DNA of 64,000 bases. Source: Perilla frutescens. Lineage: Eukaryota; Streptophyta; Magnoliopsida; Lamiales; Lamiaceae. The notes beneath the pieces were generated by a model. The model searched no databases and was not told the origin of the DNA. It saw nothing but the letters and a program-made list of their open reading frames with translations. Numbering within the stretch: the first letter of the stretch is position 1; each line of letters starts with the position of its first letter. Shown here piece by piece: positions 48,771 to 59,595 of the stretch. The position numbers and the translations under genes were made by a program. The stretch covers positions 65,621,001 through 65,685,000 of the forward strand of contig BRKX01000003.1 of assembly GCA_026008535.1 (NCBI GenBank), given 5' to 3'.

Positions 48771-50282
48771 CATGTATGGAAGGTTGCAATGCAAGAAGAA
48801 TATGATGCTTTAATAAAAAATCAAACTTGGAATCTCACAGATTTACCTCAAGACAAGAATTTGGTGGGTTGTAAGTGGATTTTCAAAATAAAAAGGCATG
48901 TTGATGGAACAATTTTCAAATATAAGGCAAGATTAGTGGCACAAGGATTCTCTCAAGAACCTGGATTTGATTTTGCCGAAACTTTTAGTCCGGTGGTTAA
49001 GCCTACAATAATAAGGATCATCTTGAGTCTTGCAGTTTTTCATGGATGGACTATCACTCACTTGGATGTGAATAATGCCTTTTTGAATGGGAAATTACAA
49101 GAAAATCTATACATAAGGCAGCCACCTGGCTTTGAGCAGGTTTCTGATCTATTACAGGTTTGCAAATTGTCCAAGGCCTTATATGGTTTGAAACAAGCTT
49201 CAAGAAGCTGGTTTGTTACCATTACACCTGTTTTAGTTCACCTTGGTTTCTTGCAGTCTAGAGCAGATACTTCTCTCTTTTTCAAGGTTCGAGGACTATC
49301 TGTAATTTACCTACTTATTTATGTTGATGATATATTAGTCACAGGAAGTTGTCACTGAAGTGAAGGGAGTTATTCATAAGCTAAGCCAGTTCTTTTCTCT
49401 TAAAGATCTTGGGGATGTTCATCATTTCTTGGGCATTGAAATTGTTAATACTGCTCATGGGATTCATCTTAGCCAAGGTAAGTACATTAAGGACATTTTG
49501 GAGAAAATTAACATGAGTGAAGCTAAAGGGTCTCCTACACCCATGATCACCTCATCTCAGTTATCAAAATATCAAGGAAAAGCTACAGTTGATGGAAAAA
49601 CATATAGAAGTATTGTGGGAGCTTTGCAATATGTCACTATAACTAGGCCAGAGTTGTCTTTCAGTGTAAACAAAGTTTGCCAATTTATGGTCTCCTCTTT
49701 GGATACACATTGGAAAACTTTCAAGAGGATTTTAAGATATCTTGCAGGCTCTATTGATCATGGACTTCATATTATCAAATCACCCCATCTTAGTGTTACT
49801 GGGTTTTCTGACTCTGACTGGGTTACAGATATTGATGATCAAAGATCAGTTATATATTTTGCAGTATATCTTGGTACCAACCTTGTGTCATGGTGTTCTA
49901 AGAAATAATCGGTGGTATCGAGATCCAACACATAATTTGAGTATAGAAGTTTGGCACAAGTTGTCTCTGAAATCACTTGGATAACTTCATTATTGTCAGA
50001 GTTGAAAATCAAACTTCCTAAAGCTCCTATAATCTGGGTCGATAACTTGAGTACCATTTCCTTGGCATCCAACCCTGTTCTACATGCTCGTACAAAGCAT
50101 ATTGAGTTGGATATTCACTTTGTAAGAGATAAAGTTGCAGCTGGTTTGATCTCAGTTCAACATGTGCCATCATTGGATCAAATTACCGACATTTTCACAA
50201 AACCTTTGAGCTATCAATTCTTCATCGCCTAAAGTTCAAGTTGGGAGTCAATTCTTTAGGCGCGCTTGAATTGAGGGGGGGA
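48771..50282 (+). pseudogene. Copia reverse transcriptase and RNase H (permuted element)
   Basis: RT begins right after the insertion: MQEEYDALIKNQTWNLTDLP, GCKWIFKIKRHVDGT, KARLVAQGFSQEPGFDF, then YVDDILVTGS with the catalytic Asp pair. A frameshift follows at about 49355, then FFSLKDLGDVHHFLGIEI, GALQYVTITRPELSFSVNKV and RNase H (GFSDSDWVTDIDDQRS). A TAA stands at about 49906 just after LVSWCSKK. The frame ends at about 50230 by a one-base shift, and a polypurine tract (TTGAGGGGGGG) directly precedes the internal LTR. Confidence 0.9.
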
Positions 50283-50603
50283 TGTTAGAATATCTGATCA
50301 ACATCAAAAGCCATGCCACAAAGTATTTTCCACATCAGATAAAGTGGCCAACTCAGCAAGATGAGCAGTTGCTGTGAGGACCACATCTCCAGAATTTCAT
50401 TGGTTTAGGATTTTCCTTTCTATGCTTATTTAATCTTCTTATAAGTGTAATGATCGTGTGGAATGTATATCCAAGTATGCTAGGTCATATTGAGTATAAA
50501 TACTCATCTTTGTATCTCTGCTTGCTCTTCAAGAAAATTAATGAAATAGCAGCCTTCAGCTTCATAGCTTCATCTTCACCATGTTTTTAGAGATTTTCTT
50601 TCA
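50283..50603 (+). repeat. Complete internal LTR (321 bp) of the permuted copia
   Basis: Starts TGTTAGAATATCTG after the polypurine tract and ends TTCTTTCA directly before a tRNA-Met-type PBS (TGGTATCAGAGCAGG). It serves as 3' LTR to the upstream pol and 5' LTR to the downstream gag. A TATA-like GAGTATAAATACTC lies near 50491-50504. Confidence 0.9.
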
Positions 50604-50690
50604 TGGTATCAGAGCAGGTATCTAATACCTTCCTCTGATACTCTCTTCCTCTTATTTTAATTTTATCTTTTATCTTTTATTTTTAAACCC

Positions 50691-51814
50691 ATGGATAGCT
50701 CACAGAGCAAACACCTCAGCTTCAGAGCATGATCATCGTCATCTGCTCCTACACCCATTCTTTCCCAAAATCTTTCCATCTCAATCAAACTTTCAGATTC
50801 CAACTATTTAATCTGGAAACAACAAATTTTAGCCACCATAAGAGGATGTGGTTTGGAGTCCTTTTTGATGGGTGAATCTTCACCACCACCAGAGTTTATC
50901 ACAGATGATGAAGAAGCCAAGCTACCTCTAGAAGAAAACTAAGGAAAGAAGGTTAACCCAGAATTCTTGGCATGGCACCAACAGGACCAACTTTTGTCTG
51001 CGTGGATTCAGTCTTCTTTGTCTGAAGGTACCATGGTTCTCATCGTTGGTTTAAATTCTACTCATAAAATTTGGAATGCTTTGGAGAGCAACTTTGCTAG
51101 TCAATCTAGAGCCAAGTTAATGCAGTATAAGCTACAGTTACAGACTCTCAAAAAGGATAATCTGCATATGAAAGATTATCTGAGTAAAATCAACTCATGC
51201 TGTGATTTATTGGGATATGCTGGTTATAAGGTGTCACAAGAGGACCAAATTCTTCACATTCTGTCAGGTCTAGGGAATGAATATGACCCTGTTATGGTGT
51301 CAATCACCTCTAGAAGTGAACCATGGTCGGTTATCGATGTCCAAACTTTACTTCTTACCTTTGAAGCTAGACTCGAGTCTATGAAAGGGAATACTATAAA
51401 TTCAGATGGCTCACAACATGTGGCTAATCTTACTCAATCTTCAAACCAGAGAGGTGGTTTTTATAATTCTTATAACACCAGAGGTAGAGGTTACCAAGGT
51501 GGTAACCAGACTAATAGAGGAGGAAGAGGTTACCACAGGGGTGGTTTTAGAGGTCGGGGTAGAAATCAAGGTAATAAGCCTGTCTGTCAAGTTTGCTTTG
51601 TTCCTGGTCATACTGCAGATCGATGTTGGCATAGATATGATCAAAATTATGTCCCGCGAGATCCTCAAGCGCAGCAACATCCAGCTCAGGGAAATTACCA
51701 ACAAGGCAACTTTCAGCAAAATCCTACCCTCAATATGGCACAGATGCCTTCAGTCCACTCCTCTTCTGAGTACAACTTTGATGGATCTTGGTACCCTGAT
51801 TCTGGTGCTACTAA
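50691..51814 (+). pseudogene. Copia gag and protease start (permuted element)
   Basis: From ATG 50691 one frame runs SIKLSDSNYLIWKQQILATI, LAWHQQDQLLSAWIQSSLSE (UBN2-type capsid), an RG-rich nucleocapsid, the zinc knuckle CQVCFVPGHTADRC and the protease motif WYPDSGATN. Two in-frame stops stand at about 50730 (TGA) and 50939 (TAA). The CACTA element is inserted inside the DSGATN codons. The protease continues at 55517 (HVSHDLSNLNAASEYHG) to 55639. Confidence 0.9.
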
Positions 51815-54800
51815 CACTACAAGAAAAAAGCATATACACCATGCTTGATTTACCACGGTTTTGATGATAAACCGTGGTAAATTTGAGAATTACCACGATT
51901 TTCATTAAAACCATGGTGTATGAGCGCATGGTTCCCAAAACCATACCACAGTTTTAGAAAAATCGTGGTTGTCATACCCAAACACACCACGGTTATTGTA
52001 TGACAGTGGTGTGTGCGTGTCACCAACCCTAATCAATCATTCAAGTAAAAAACAGAGGGAGGTTGAAAAATTGAAAAAGTTAGCCGCTCTCTTTCGCCTC
52101 TACTTTCTTCCTCCCTTCAAAATTCTTTGTTTCCGTCTCTCCACTCCATTTTCCTTTCATTTCGAAGACTGTCATCCAAATTTTAATTGGAGTTGCTGTT
52201 GCGAATTGGATTTGGGGTTTTGATTTTTGGATTTTTAAGAGATATTTCTTTCTCTGCCGCCATCAAATTATGTTCCCGTCATTGGTCGCCGTCGTGCCCT
52301 AAGTCGATGTGAAGTGGAGAATCACTCATGATGAGGGGCAATAGAGATAAGTTAATCAAATCTTCGCATTTTGATTTATTGAACTAGATCTCCATTTTTT
52401 TCTTGTTTGCGTGTGTTCGGGTATACTTAAACTAGATCTTTGTTTTTTCTTCTTTGTATAAAGAATTTATAATGCTTCTATAATAATAGTTCTCGTAATT
52501 TATGTTAGCATATACTATTTTTTTGTTTGAATTTCGAATGAGTAGTCCAAACTGGGTTAGAACCTACACTTAATGCCTTGTGAGTAGAGGTCGCAATTTG
52601 AGCCCGGCCCGGCCCGCTTTTCGGGCCGGGCTGGGCCAAAAAAAATTAGGCCCGAAACAATTTCGGGCCGGGCCGGGCTTCGAAAAATTTGGCCCGAAAA
52701 AATTCCGGGCCGGCCCGACCCGAAAAATGAGAGAGGCCCGACGGGCCGGGCTTTTTGGCCCAAAAAGGCTACAAAAACACTAGGCCCGCGGGCGGCCCGG
52801 CCCGGCCCGCCTTTTCGGGCCGGGCCGGGCCTCGCGAAAATTGGCCCGAAAATTTTCAGGCCAGGCCGGGCCGGGCGGCCCGAATTGCCAGGCCTACTTG
52901 TGAGTATCCTCATATTTCGAAAAATTTTGAGTGAATGAATCTTGGACTAATGAGCTGGTGCTATTTCTATTCCAGATTGCAGGCAAGAGAAATTCGTGTT
53001 TGCCCTTCGTGAGGCAAAGGAGAAAGGTCGCACGATTAAAATTCAAGGTTTTGTGTGTGAAATTCAATTCTTAAGAGCCGCTATTGATTGCAAAATTCGT
53101 GACTTTTTTTCGATTTCTAGGGGTCTTTTTGAGCTTGAAGAGAGAGGTCGAATCATGTAGCAGCAACAGCCACCGCCGAGTTCAAGAAAGTAGTTGCCTT
53201 TCACTTCGATGAAGTCACCATTTGGTGGAAGTGATCGTGGTAGAGGAGGAATCGACTACTATCACTTCATCGCTGGTGATGCTCAACGGCTTGATTAAGA
53301 ATTGGAAGAGTCTGTGGTTGTCAAGAAACGCCCTGTAAGTGTTAAGTTCTTCAGATTTTCCTTCTCAACTTCAAATTGGGTTTTCTTCGAGCATTTATAG
53401 TTTAGTTTTCAGTTTTAGTTGGGTTGCTAAAATGGGATTAGAGACTTTATTGCAGGATGTGATTCATATCATTTATTTTTCTTTGTTCTTTTCTTGAATT
53501 TTGTGATTTAAGTGTAGCCAGATGAATGGTTTATGTTAAAATTCTGCGGTGAAGTTCGACTTAATTGAAATTGTTCAAAATTCTCGGTGAAAGTAAACAT
53601 TTTAGGATTTTTTTTAGTTATGGTTGGTGTAACTGGATTTCTGCATGATTTCATCAGAAGATATTCTTGCTTATCCATGACAAGCTTGTGTATCATGCTA
53701 TTTATAGAAACCATCTAGATCTTGTGTGTTGTGTAAGTTGTGCTGAAAGACCCAAGGATGTTTGCTTAAGCTTTCAGGACTTTTTGGTCAAAGTAGTTGG
53801 AAATATACAACGAAAAATGGCCTAGTATGGCTAGGGATGTGGGCGGTGTGACATGGAGGAGGGAAAGAAGACATGCATATTATCTTTTCTTATAACATTA
53901 TTTTCCTACCTCAATCTGTATGGTTACAGAGATAATAAAGTAAGAGATAAAGTCAATTTCAAAATATTTTTTTTGCACAAGTAAAAGGTCATAGTAACAT
54001 TTAAATTTTCCTTGTGGCTCTTATGTATTATTTATTTTCTTCCTTTCTGAAAAGCTTCATTAAGGTCTTCTAACAACCCGGTATAGTTATGCTAGAGACC
54101 TAGAATAATGTGGTTAAGATGCCAACCTTCAATGCGGATTTTGTCTTATTGATGGTAAGTACTTAATCTGACCATAAAAATCAGCTACTTATAAACTTGT
54201 TCGTGTCTATCAGAGATGATTGCTGAAGAATATTATGTTCATGTGTTCCCATGAATTATCTTGTTGAGAAAAGTATTCTCCTGAAGGTTATTTTCTTACT
54301 TGGATCATTTAGTATTCTCCATATATGCTTGTATAATTGTATAGTTTTCATGTTCTTCCTATAAAGTTACGAAAATGATTCTATTTCTATAAGATTTTTG
54401 ATAAGTATTTACGTCTAACCTGTATTCTGTTATGATTTTACTTCTTTTAATTTTATGATAACACATAACATGTATTTTGTTTAATTTCATTCTATTAATT
54501 AAATTTGATCTTGCTTTTTTTTTTATTTCAAAATATATATGTCTATCTATTTATAATGTATAACCTGGCTCCATGTACTCTATGTTTTTAATGATAATAG
54601 TTCAAAAAGGAGAAGTATTTGCAAGAGGATATCGATGAAGTTCGTATGGAGCAGGCGAATTGCGTGCTTGAGCATATATATAAGATCGTGCAAGGTAATT
54701 TTTCAGTTTTATAATCATTAGATCATTTCTTATATTTTAGCTCGAAGAGACTACTTAATCACCAATTATATGATCAATTGACTTTTTTAGATCTCGGCAC

Positions 54801-55516
54801 GAGAAGACTTCGATCTACAAGTATGATTCAAGGCTTTCATAGTAAGATCAAATTGTAATAGAGTTTTGGATTGATCGATGTTGTAGTAGTTTTTAACAAA
54901 TAACCGGGAGCTAGCTTTGACAGATTGAATATTATATTTTGGACATGTATGTATTGTATTTTGATTTGTATTTTGAATGATATTTAAATTTACATTTTGA
55001 ATGATATTTTATATTTTTTGACGATTATCAATTTTAATATTGTTTAATTTGGGACTTATACATGATAAAAATAATTAGGGAAAAAAACTAATGACTACGG
55101 CCTCAATAAAAAACGGTGGTAAAATTACCACCGGCAAAATCTAATTGTGGTAACTTTACGACGGTTATTTTTAAAACTGTGGTAAAATTACCACTGGCAA
55201 AATCTAACCGTGGTAAATTTACGACGGTTTCTTATTAACCGTGGTAATTTTACCACAGTTTTTAAATAAAAATGTGGTAATTTTACCACGGTTTTGTCGT
55301 AACTGTCGTAAATTAACCACGGTTTTAAAAAACCGTGGTAAAATTACCACTGTAAAAACCGTGGTATATGAGCCTTTTAACCGTCATAAATTAACCACGG
55401 TTTTTTTAAAAACCGTGGTAAAATTACCAAATTTACAACGCCAGCCTAGACTACGGTTGTGATTTCTCATACATCACGGGTAATACCCATGGTCTATGCT
55501 GTTTTTTCTTGTAGTG
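51815..55516. mobile_element. Non-autonomous CACTA (En/Spm-type) element
   Basis: The 3702-bp insert has inverted ends CACTACAAGAAAAAAGCATA and, at the right, the complementary ..TGTTTTTTCTTGTAGTG. TAA flanks both sides (51812-51814 and 55517-55519). Subterminal regions (51840-51990 and 55100-55490) are packed with copies of ACCGTGGTAAATTTA/TTACCACGG in both orientations, the sort of array that CACTA TNPA-type proteins bind. No transposase is recognised. An exon-like open stretch at about 54603-54695 (KEKYLQEDIDEVRMEQANCV) could be captured host sequence. An hAT-type MITE is nested at 52585. Confidence 0.9.
52585..52896. mobile_element. hAT-type MITE (312 bp), GC-rich
   Basis: Ends TAGAGGTCGCAATTTG and (reverse complement of the right end) TAGGCCTGGCAATTCG form TIRs. 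A perfect 8-bp duplication CTTGTGAG lies at 52577-52584 and 52897-52904, typical of hAT elements. The interior is made of GGCCCGGCCCG/CGGGCCGGGC repeats with strong self-complementarity. Non-coding. Confidence 0.92.
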
Positions 55517-55639
55517 TAATCATGTCTCTCATGATCTTAGTAACCTGAATGCTGCATCAGAATATCATGGACCTAATAGGCTGCAAATGGGGAATGACTT
55601 TGGTGGACCTAATAGGCTGCAAATGGGGAATGACTTTGG
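55517..55639 (+). pseudogene. Copia protease continuation with duplicated 36-bp block
   Basis: Continues the frame left at 51814 with HVSHDLSNLNAASEYHGPNR. The block GGACCTAATAGGCTGC..GACTTTGGT occurs twice in tandem (about 55569-55604 and 55605-55640). A diverged copy of it starts the left segment at about 43487. Confidence 0.85.
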
Positions 55640-55660
55640 TGTTGATCAGATATTCTAACA

Positions 55661-55897
55661 CAGCGCAAATGCGGCACTTCGAGTTTCGGGGCATTGATTC
55701 CGTTAGCGTATGCTGGTAATGAGAAAAGGGTTGTGATTTTTATTACTAGATCTAACGAAATTGTTCGGTATGAACTTGAAACGGGATCGTTTGAGATAAT
55801 TGTTAGTTATTGGTCGTCGCCCTATTTGGACAATAATCCACTTGTTTATGTTCCTAGTTCTAGCCTTGCTCGGCCAAAAACTGTTGGAAAAGATTAG
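55661..55897 (+). pseudogene. F-box-associated domain fragment, right part
   Basis: In-frame sequence SSFGALIPLAYAGNEKRVVI, then EIVRYELETGSFEIIVSYWS and a stop after KTVGKD at 55895. This fits the C-terminal part of plant F-box-associated interaction domains, following on from the left part at 43373-43446. The first bases after the insertion are out of this frame, so an indel occurred near the junction. Confidence 0.65.
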
Positions 55898-56749
55898 ATG
55901 AGACCTAGATTAATATTTTAATCCGAGTTAGAGCATGCAAAATTGCATTTTTTGGATATCTAGTTAGCACTTTGGATCAAAATTTGAAATTAAAAAATAT
56001 TATTTATGTCTGGTTGATAATAATATTGTCTCCGTCGAGATTTAATTACTTAATTTTGTAATTTTTTTTTTCTGCCAATTGATGTGTCATGTGTGGCCAC
56101 ATGCACCCCATGCACCCCATGCATGCATCATCTCATCTTCAAAGAAACCAGCATAGACCTTCATTTCGTTCTATATTTGGTTTATTTATGTCTACTAGAG
56201 TACTAGTAGGTAAGAAACTAAAATCAAGTACAAGTAACTTCAAAATTAAAATTAAAATACCCAATAATGAAAATATACTTCAAATTAACAGACTAGTATA
56301 ATACCAAGTGCCTTTTATTTTTTTCTTCAAATTTTTATATAAAATATCTCAATAATGTCCAAATGTTACAGATTGTAGTTTACTATTACTCCTTTTTTTT
56401 TCCCTTTGCTAAAAGCATATAATGCCAAGATAATATTTTGATATTTAAAACACTTATATACAAGTTAACAGCACTTAAAAATAAAGATGATATGTGGATA
56501 ATGCTGAGATGGTTGAGAGATGTTGCCACTTTTTTTTTAATTTTTTTTTACTCACACATTCAATCTGGTGATATTGAGAAATTCAAATCCGTAATTCTTG
56601 GTCTCCAAACAATCTCACTCTACCATTAGGGCATCCCCACTAGGACAAGAGATGTTGCCACTTAATTTGTTGGAATGTAAAAACAAGCGAACTATCAACT
56701 ATGCTATCATTAAAAAAAAATTGAAGAAAACAAAAAAATTATAACCAAA
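55898..56749. other. Intergenic
   Basis: AT-rich. A tRNA-related SINE-like piece may lie at about 56565-56650 (reverse complement with TAATGGTAGAGTGAG and GGATTTGAATTTC). No gene recognised. Confidence 0.4.
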
Positions 56750-56806
56750 CGCCCACCGTGGGGCTCGAACCCACGGCCACGAGGTTAAGAGCCTTGCGCT
56801 CTACCA
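56750..56806 (-). pseudogene. Truncated tRNA-Lys(CTT), 3' 57 nt only
   Basis: In reverse complement: TGGTAGAGCGCAAGG (end of D arm), anticodon loop CTCTTAA, variable loop, and a normal T arm (GTGGGTTCGAGCCCCAC) with the 3' acceptor strand GGTGGGCG. The 5' acceptor strand and first half of the D arm are replaced by unrelated sequence, so no functional tRNA can form. Confidence 0.85.
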
Positions 56807-58511
56807 GTAAATATCCACCAAAATGGCAAAAAAAGAACATTGAAAATAAAAGCATTAATTAAATGCTTTTAAAATCATTAACTTTACGTGATTTTTTATT
56901 TTTAACATGAATTTTAGATGGTTATACCAATAATATATATTTAACACCGATCTCAATTTCACGGAAATTGTAATCAATAATTATTTATTAAAAATGACGT
57001 CCTTTGACCTTTAATAGAAGACTCTTAAAATGATATCTTATTTAATAACTGGATGGGCCCGTTTACGTGTATTTTCTGATACTCATATTAGTTTCAATTT
57101 TATTGGAAATGAATCCGGTGTTAAATTTATACAATGTGTTAAATTTGTAATTTTGATGTAACAATTTAAGTAAAGTTCATGTTAGAAAACAAAAGCCAGC
57201 CTAAAAGAAAAATAGCCAATTAGCCTAATTTTGCAAAGTCAGCACATTGTACTAAATCTAGTATAATATTACTGTCCATTATATATAGGGGAAAATATAC
57301 ATTTCAATATTTATCTTTATATTGTCTATGTGTTTTAAGTTTGAACTCGTGTAATTTTACTTAATCGGTTTTCTTTTTTCCGGATTAACTCAAAGCTGGA
57401 TGTAACGAGTCTATTTTGACAATGTTAGATCATGAAGTTTGCTGTTTTACATTTTCCTCTGCATTCAAACAGTTTTGATGATTTCCTCTATTGTGAGTTT
57501 AACAAGCAGTTGAAGTTGATAAATTTTGCTGAAAGTTTCAAAATAATGCGGTGTTGAAGTATTACTTAATTTAGGTTAATTGCATTAAAAATCATAACGT
57601 TTAGTAATTTTACAATTACAACTTGATCTTATAATTATTGCAAATAGCACACTACATCTAATGACTTTTGCAATTGCAAGTTACAACACCCCCAAATTTT
57701 GTCACTAATTCAATACCCAAATTCAAATCAATAAAGGTATGTTGTATCTTTTTAACATAGTTCCACACGTGTAAATTTAGTAAGACACGGTTTGATCAAT
57801 ATTTTTTAATTAAAAAATATTTAGTATTCTTGGAAAAGTAAATTAACAAAGTTCATATCATGCTCTTATTAACATTACTAAGCCCGGCCTCATGAATAAT
57901 TTAATGTATAATTCTTATTCTACCCACAAACATCAAGTGTACATTTAATACCAAAAGAGAAACATAATTTGGAATTAAATAATATTATTATTTATTGAGT
58001 TGTGATGGGGGATTTAGGATGAACTCGATTGTGCTTTATCTCTAAGTTATAATAATAAGTGCAGGATGAATATCATACACTATGATAAAGCTCGAAAATA
58101 ATAGTCACCTACCATATTAAAATAGAGTGGTGGTCTCATTTATATCAAATGAAAAAATTAATTTACTTATAATATTGAAAAGTATCACTTCTAATATGAA
58201 AAAAAATATCACGATATCACTTCTAAAGTTCTAATATTAAAAAGCATCACATTTATTTTACTGAAAATTACTGCCAAACACACAAAAAATATGGGAAAAT
58301 ATAACTTATAATACTGCAAAATATCACTTCTAATATTAAAAGTGTCACTTTTATTTTACTGAAAATTACTACTACCACAAAGTAGATAATGACATTTTAT
58401 TATTTATTACTACATTCTTTGGATATTGAAAAGAATCATAAATATCCGTATGATATAAAACAGTTCGGCATAATGGGTGTATCCAAGTTTTTGCATAAAG
58501 CAATATTTCAA
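56807..58511. other. AT-rich intergenic region
   Basis: A local run of degenerate AAAATATCACTTCTAATAT-type repeats is visible at about 58180-58350. No gene or element border recognised. Confidence 0.45.
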
Positions 58512-58971
58512 TAAGAGGTGGACTTTTTATTATAATTGGAATGATGATAGTATTAATCTCAGGTTGATACCTTTCTTTATCGTACTTGATACTTTTCTGC
58601 TTACCACATGGTACTTTTTATTTTACCGAACTCGTGTTTTGCTTTCCTTTGCAAATTCTTGAAATGATGATTGTTTTAGATTAATTTTAACACATACAGT
58701 ATAAAAACTTAAAAAAAAAATCAGAATTTGAACTAAATAAATTTATATAAAATAACTAGCAGACCCCTTACTTTTTAATGATACAGATGGTACTTTTCGA
58801 ATGTTTTGTGATACTTTTTAATAGGAAGGTTGGTACTCACTTTGGATGGATTTTTTTTTATGGGTTGACCCAGTCAAAGCGGGTTGACCCGTGTTGACTG
58901 GGTCAAAAGCGGGTTTGACTGACCCGTCTCATATAGTGTTATTTATATCATGATGCATGCAAGTGTTTGCC
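58512..58971. repeat. Long inverted repeat, right copy
   Basis: Reverse complement of 37948-38490 minus an 83-bp segment. Both copies encode, by chance of conserved sequence, a similar 40-residue open stretch (SINLRL..FFIVLDTFLLTTWYF), which I do not count as a gene. Confidence 0.85.
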
Positions 58972-59595
58972 TTTCAATAATAGTTAATATTAAAATAAAA
59001 AATTAATAGTGATTTAAATTTAAAAAAAAAACGAAAATCGCCACGGACGGAATCGACAGTTTTTTTTTTTTTTTAGAAGAACACCCTAACGGGTGGAGAT
59101 ATATACTGAGCTACATCATCGTCTATGTGTAGGGAGCCCAAAAGTGACTCCCCCACCAAAGTATAAAAACATAGAAGCTGTAAACAATGAAACCTAATAT
59201 AGGGGCAAAATATGCTAAGTGTGGAACAATAGTGTAGACACCAAAAGGTGGAAATGAACAAAACAAAATAAAAATAAGACCAAGTATACTAGACGAAATA
59301 TGGAAATATATCAGAATATCAGCACCGGAACCTGAAGTTAGGATAGCCCAACTGTCCATTCTGAACCGTGGTTTAGTGGTTGGGGTGTAATTGGGACAAA
59401 AAAACCTAAAATTACCAACATTCGCAATTCCTAATTCGAGGAACAACCCTAAGCCCCTAATCACTCTCATCTCGCGCGAGCAAGCAATTTCAGCCAATTT
59501 GCTGATGCAGAAGCCCCTGCATTTTCATTTCGTAGGCGAGTTAAATTTTCCCAGAACACGTAAGATTTCCCAATCCTAGTCTAGAATATTTAATC
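58972..59595. other. Upstream region of mTERF gene, with possible retroposed piece
   Basis: A T-run of about 18 at 59059-59077 followed by AGAAGAACACCCTAACGGGTG could be the poly(A) tail and 3' end of a retroposed element on the minus strand. The 5' flank of the 59596 gene occupies the right part, from about 59400. Confidence 0.35.

Larger units (their letters stand above)
43447..55660 (+). mobile_element. Circularly permuted Ty1/copia element with inverted U3 ends
   Basis: Order along the sequence: 40 bp of U3 tip (43447-43486), end of protease and GAG-pre-integrase, integrase, [3.6-kb insertion], RT, RNase H, polypurine tract, one complete 321-bp LTR (50283-50603), PBS, gag, protease start, [CACTA insertion], protease continuation, and finally 21 bp (55640-55660) that are the exact reverse complement of the LTR's first 21 bp. 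So the only full LTR is internal and both ends are U3 tips pointing outward. Flanking 5-mers (CATAG and CAGCG) do not match. This looks like an opened one-LTR circle or an aberrant self-integration product. Confidence 0.8.

Noticed and set aside
52557..52913. Gly/Pro/Arg-rich frame of 118 codons
   Set aside because: It is the translation of the GC-rich hAT MITE.
58477..58662. Small open frame shared between both arms of the long inverted repeat
   Set aside because: Similarity follows from nucleotide identity of the repeat; the frame has no start context or known relatives.
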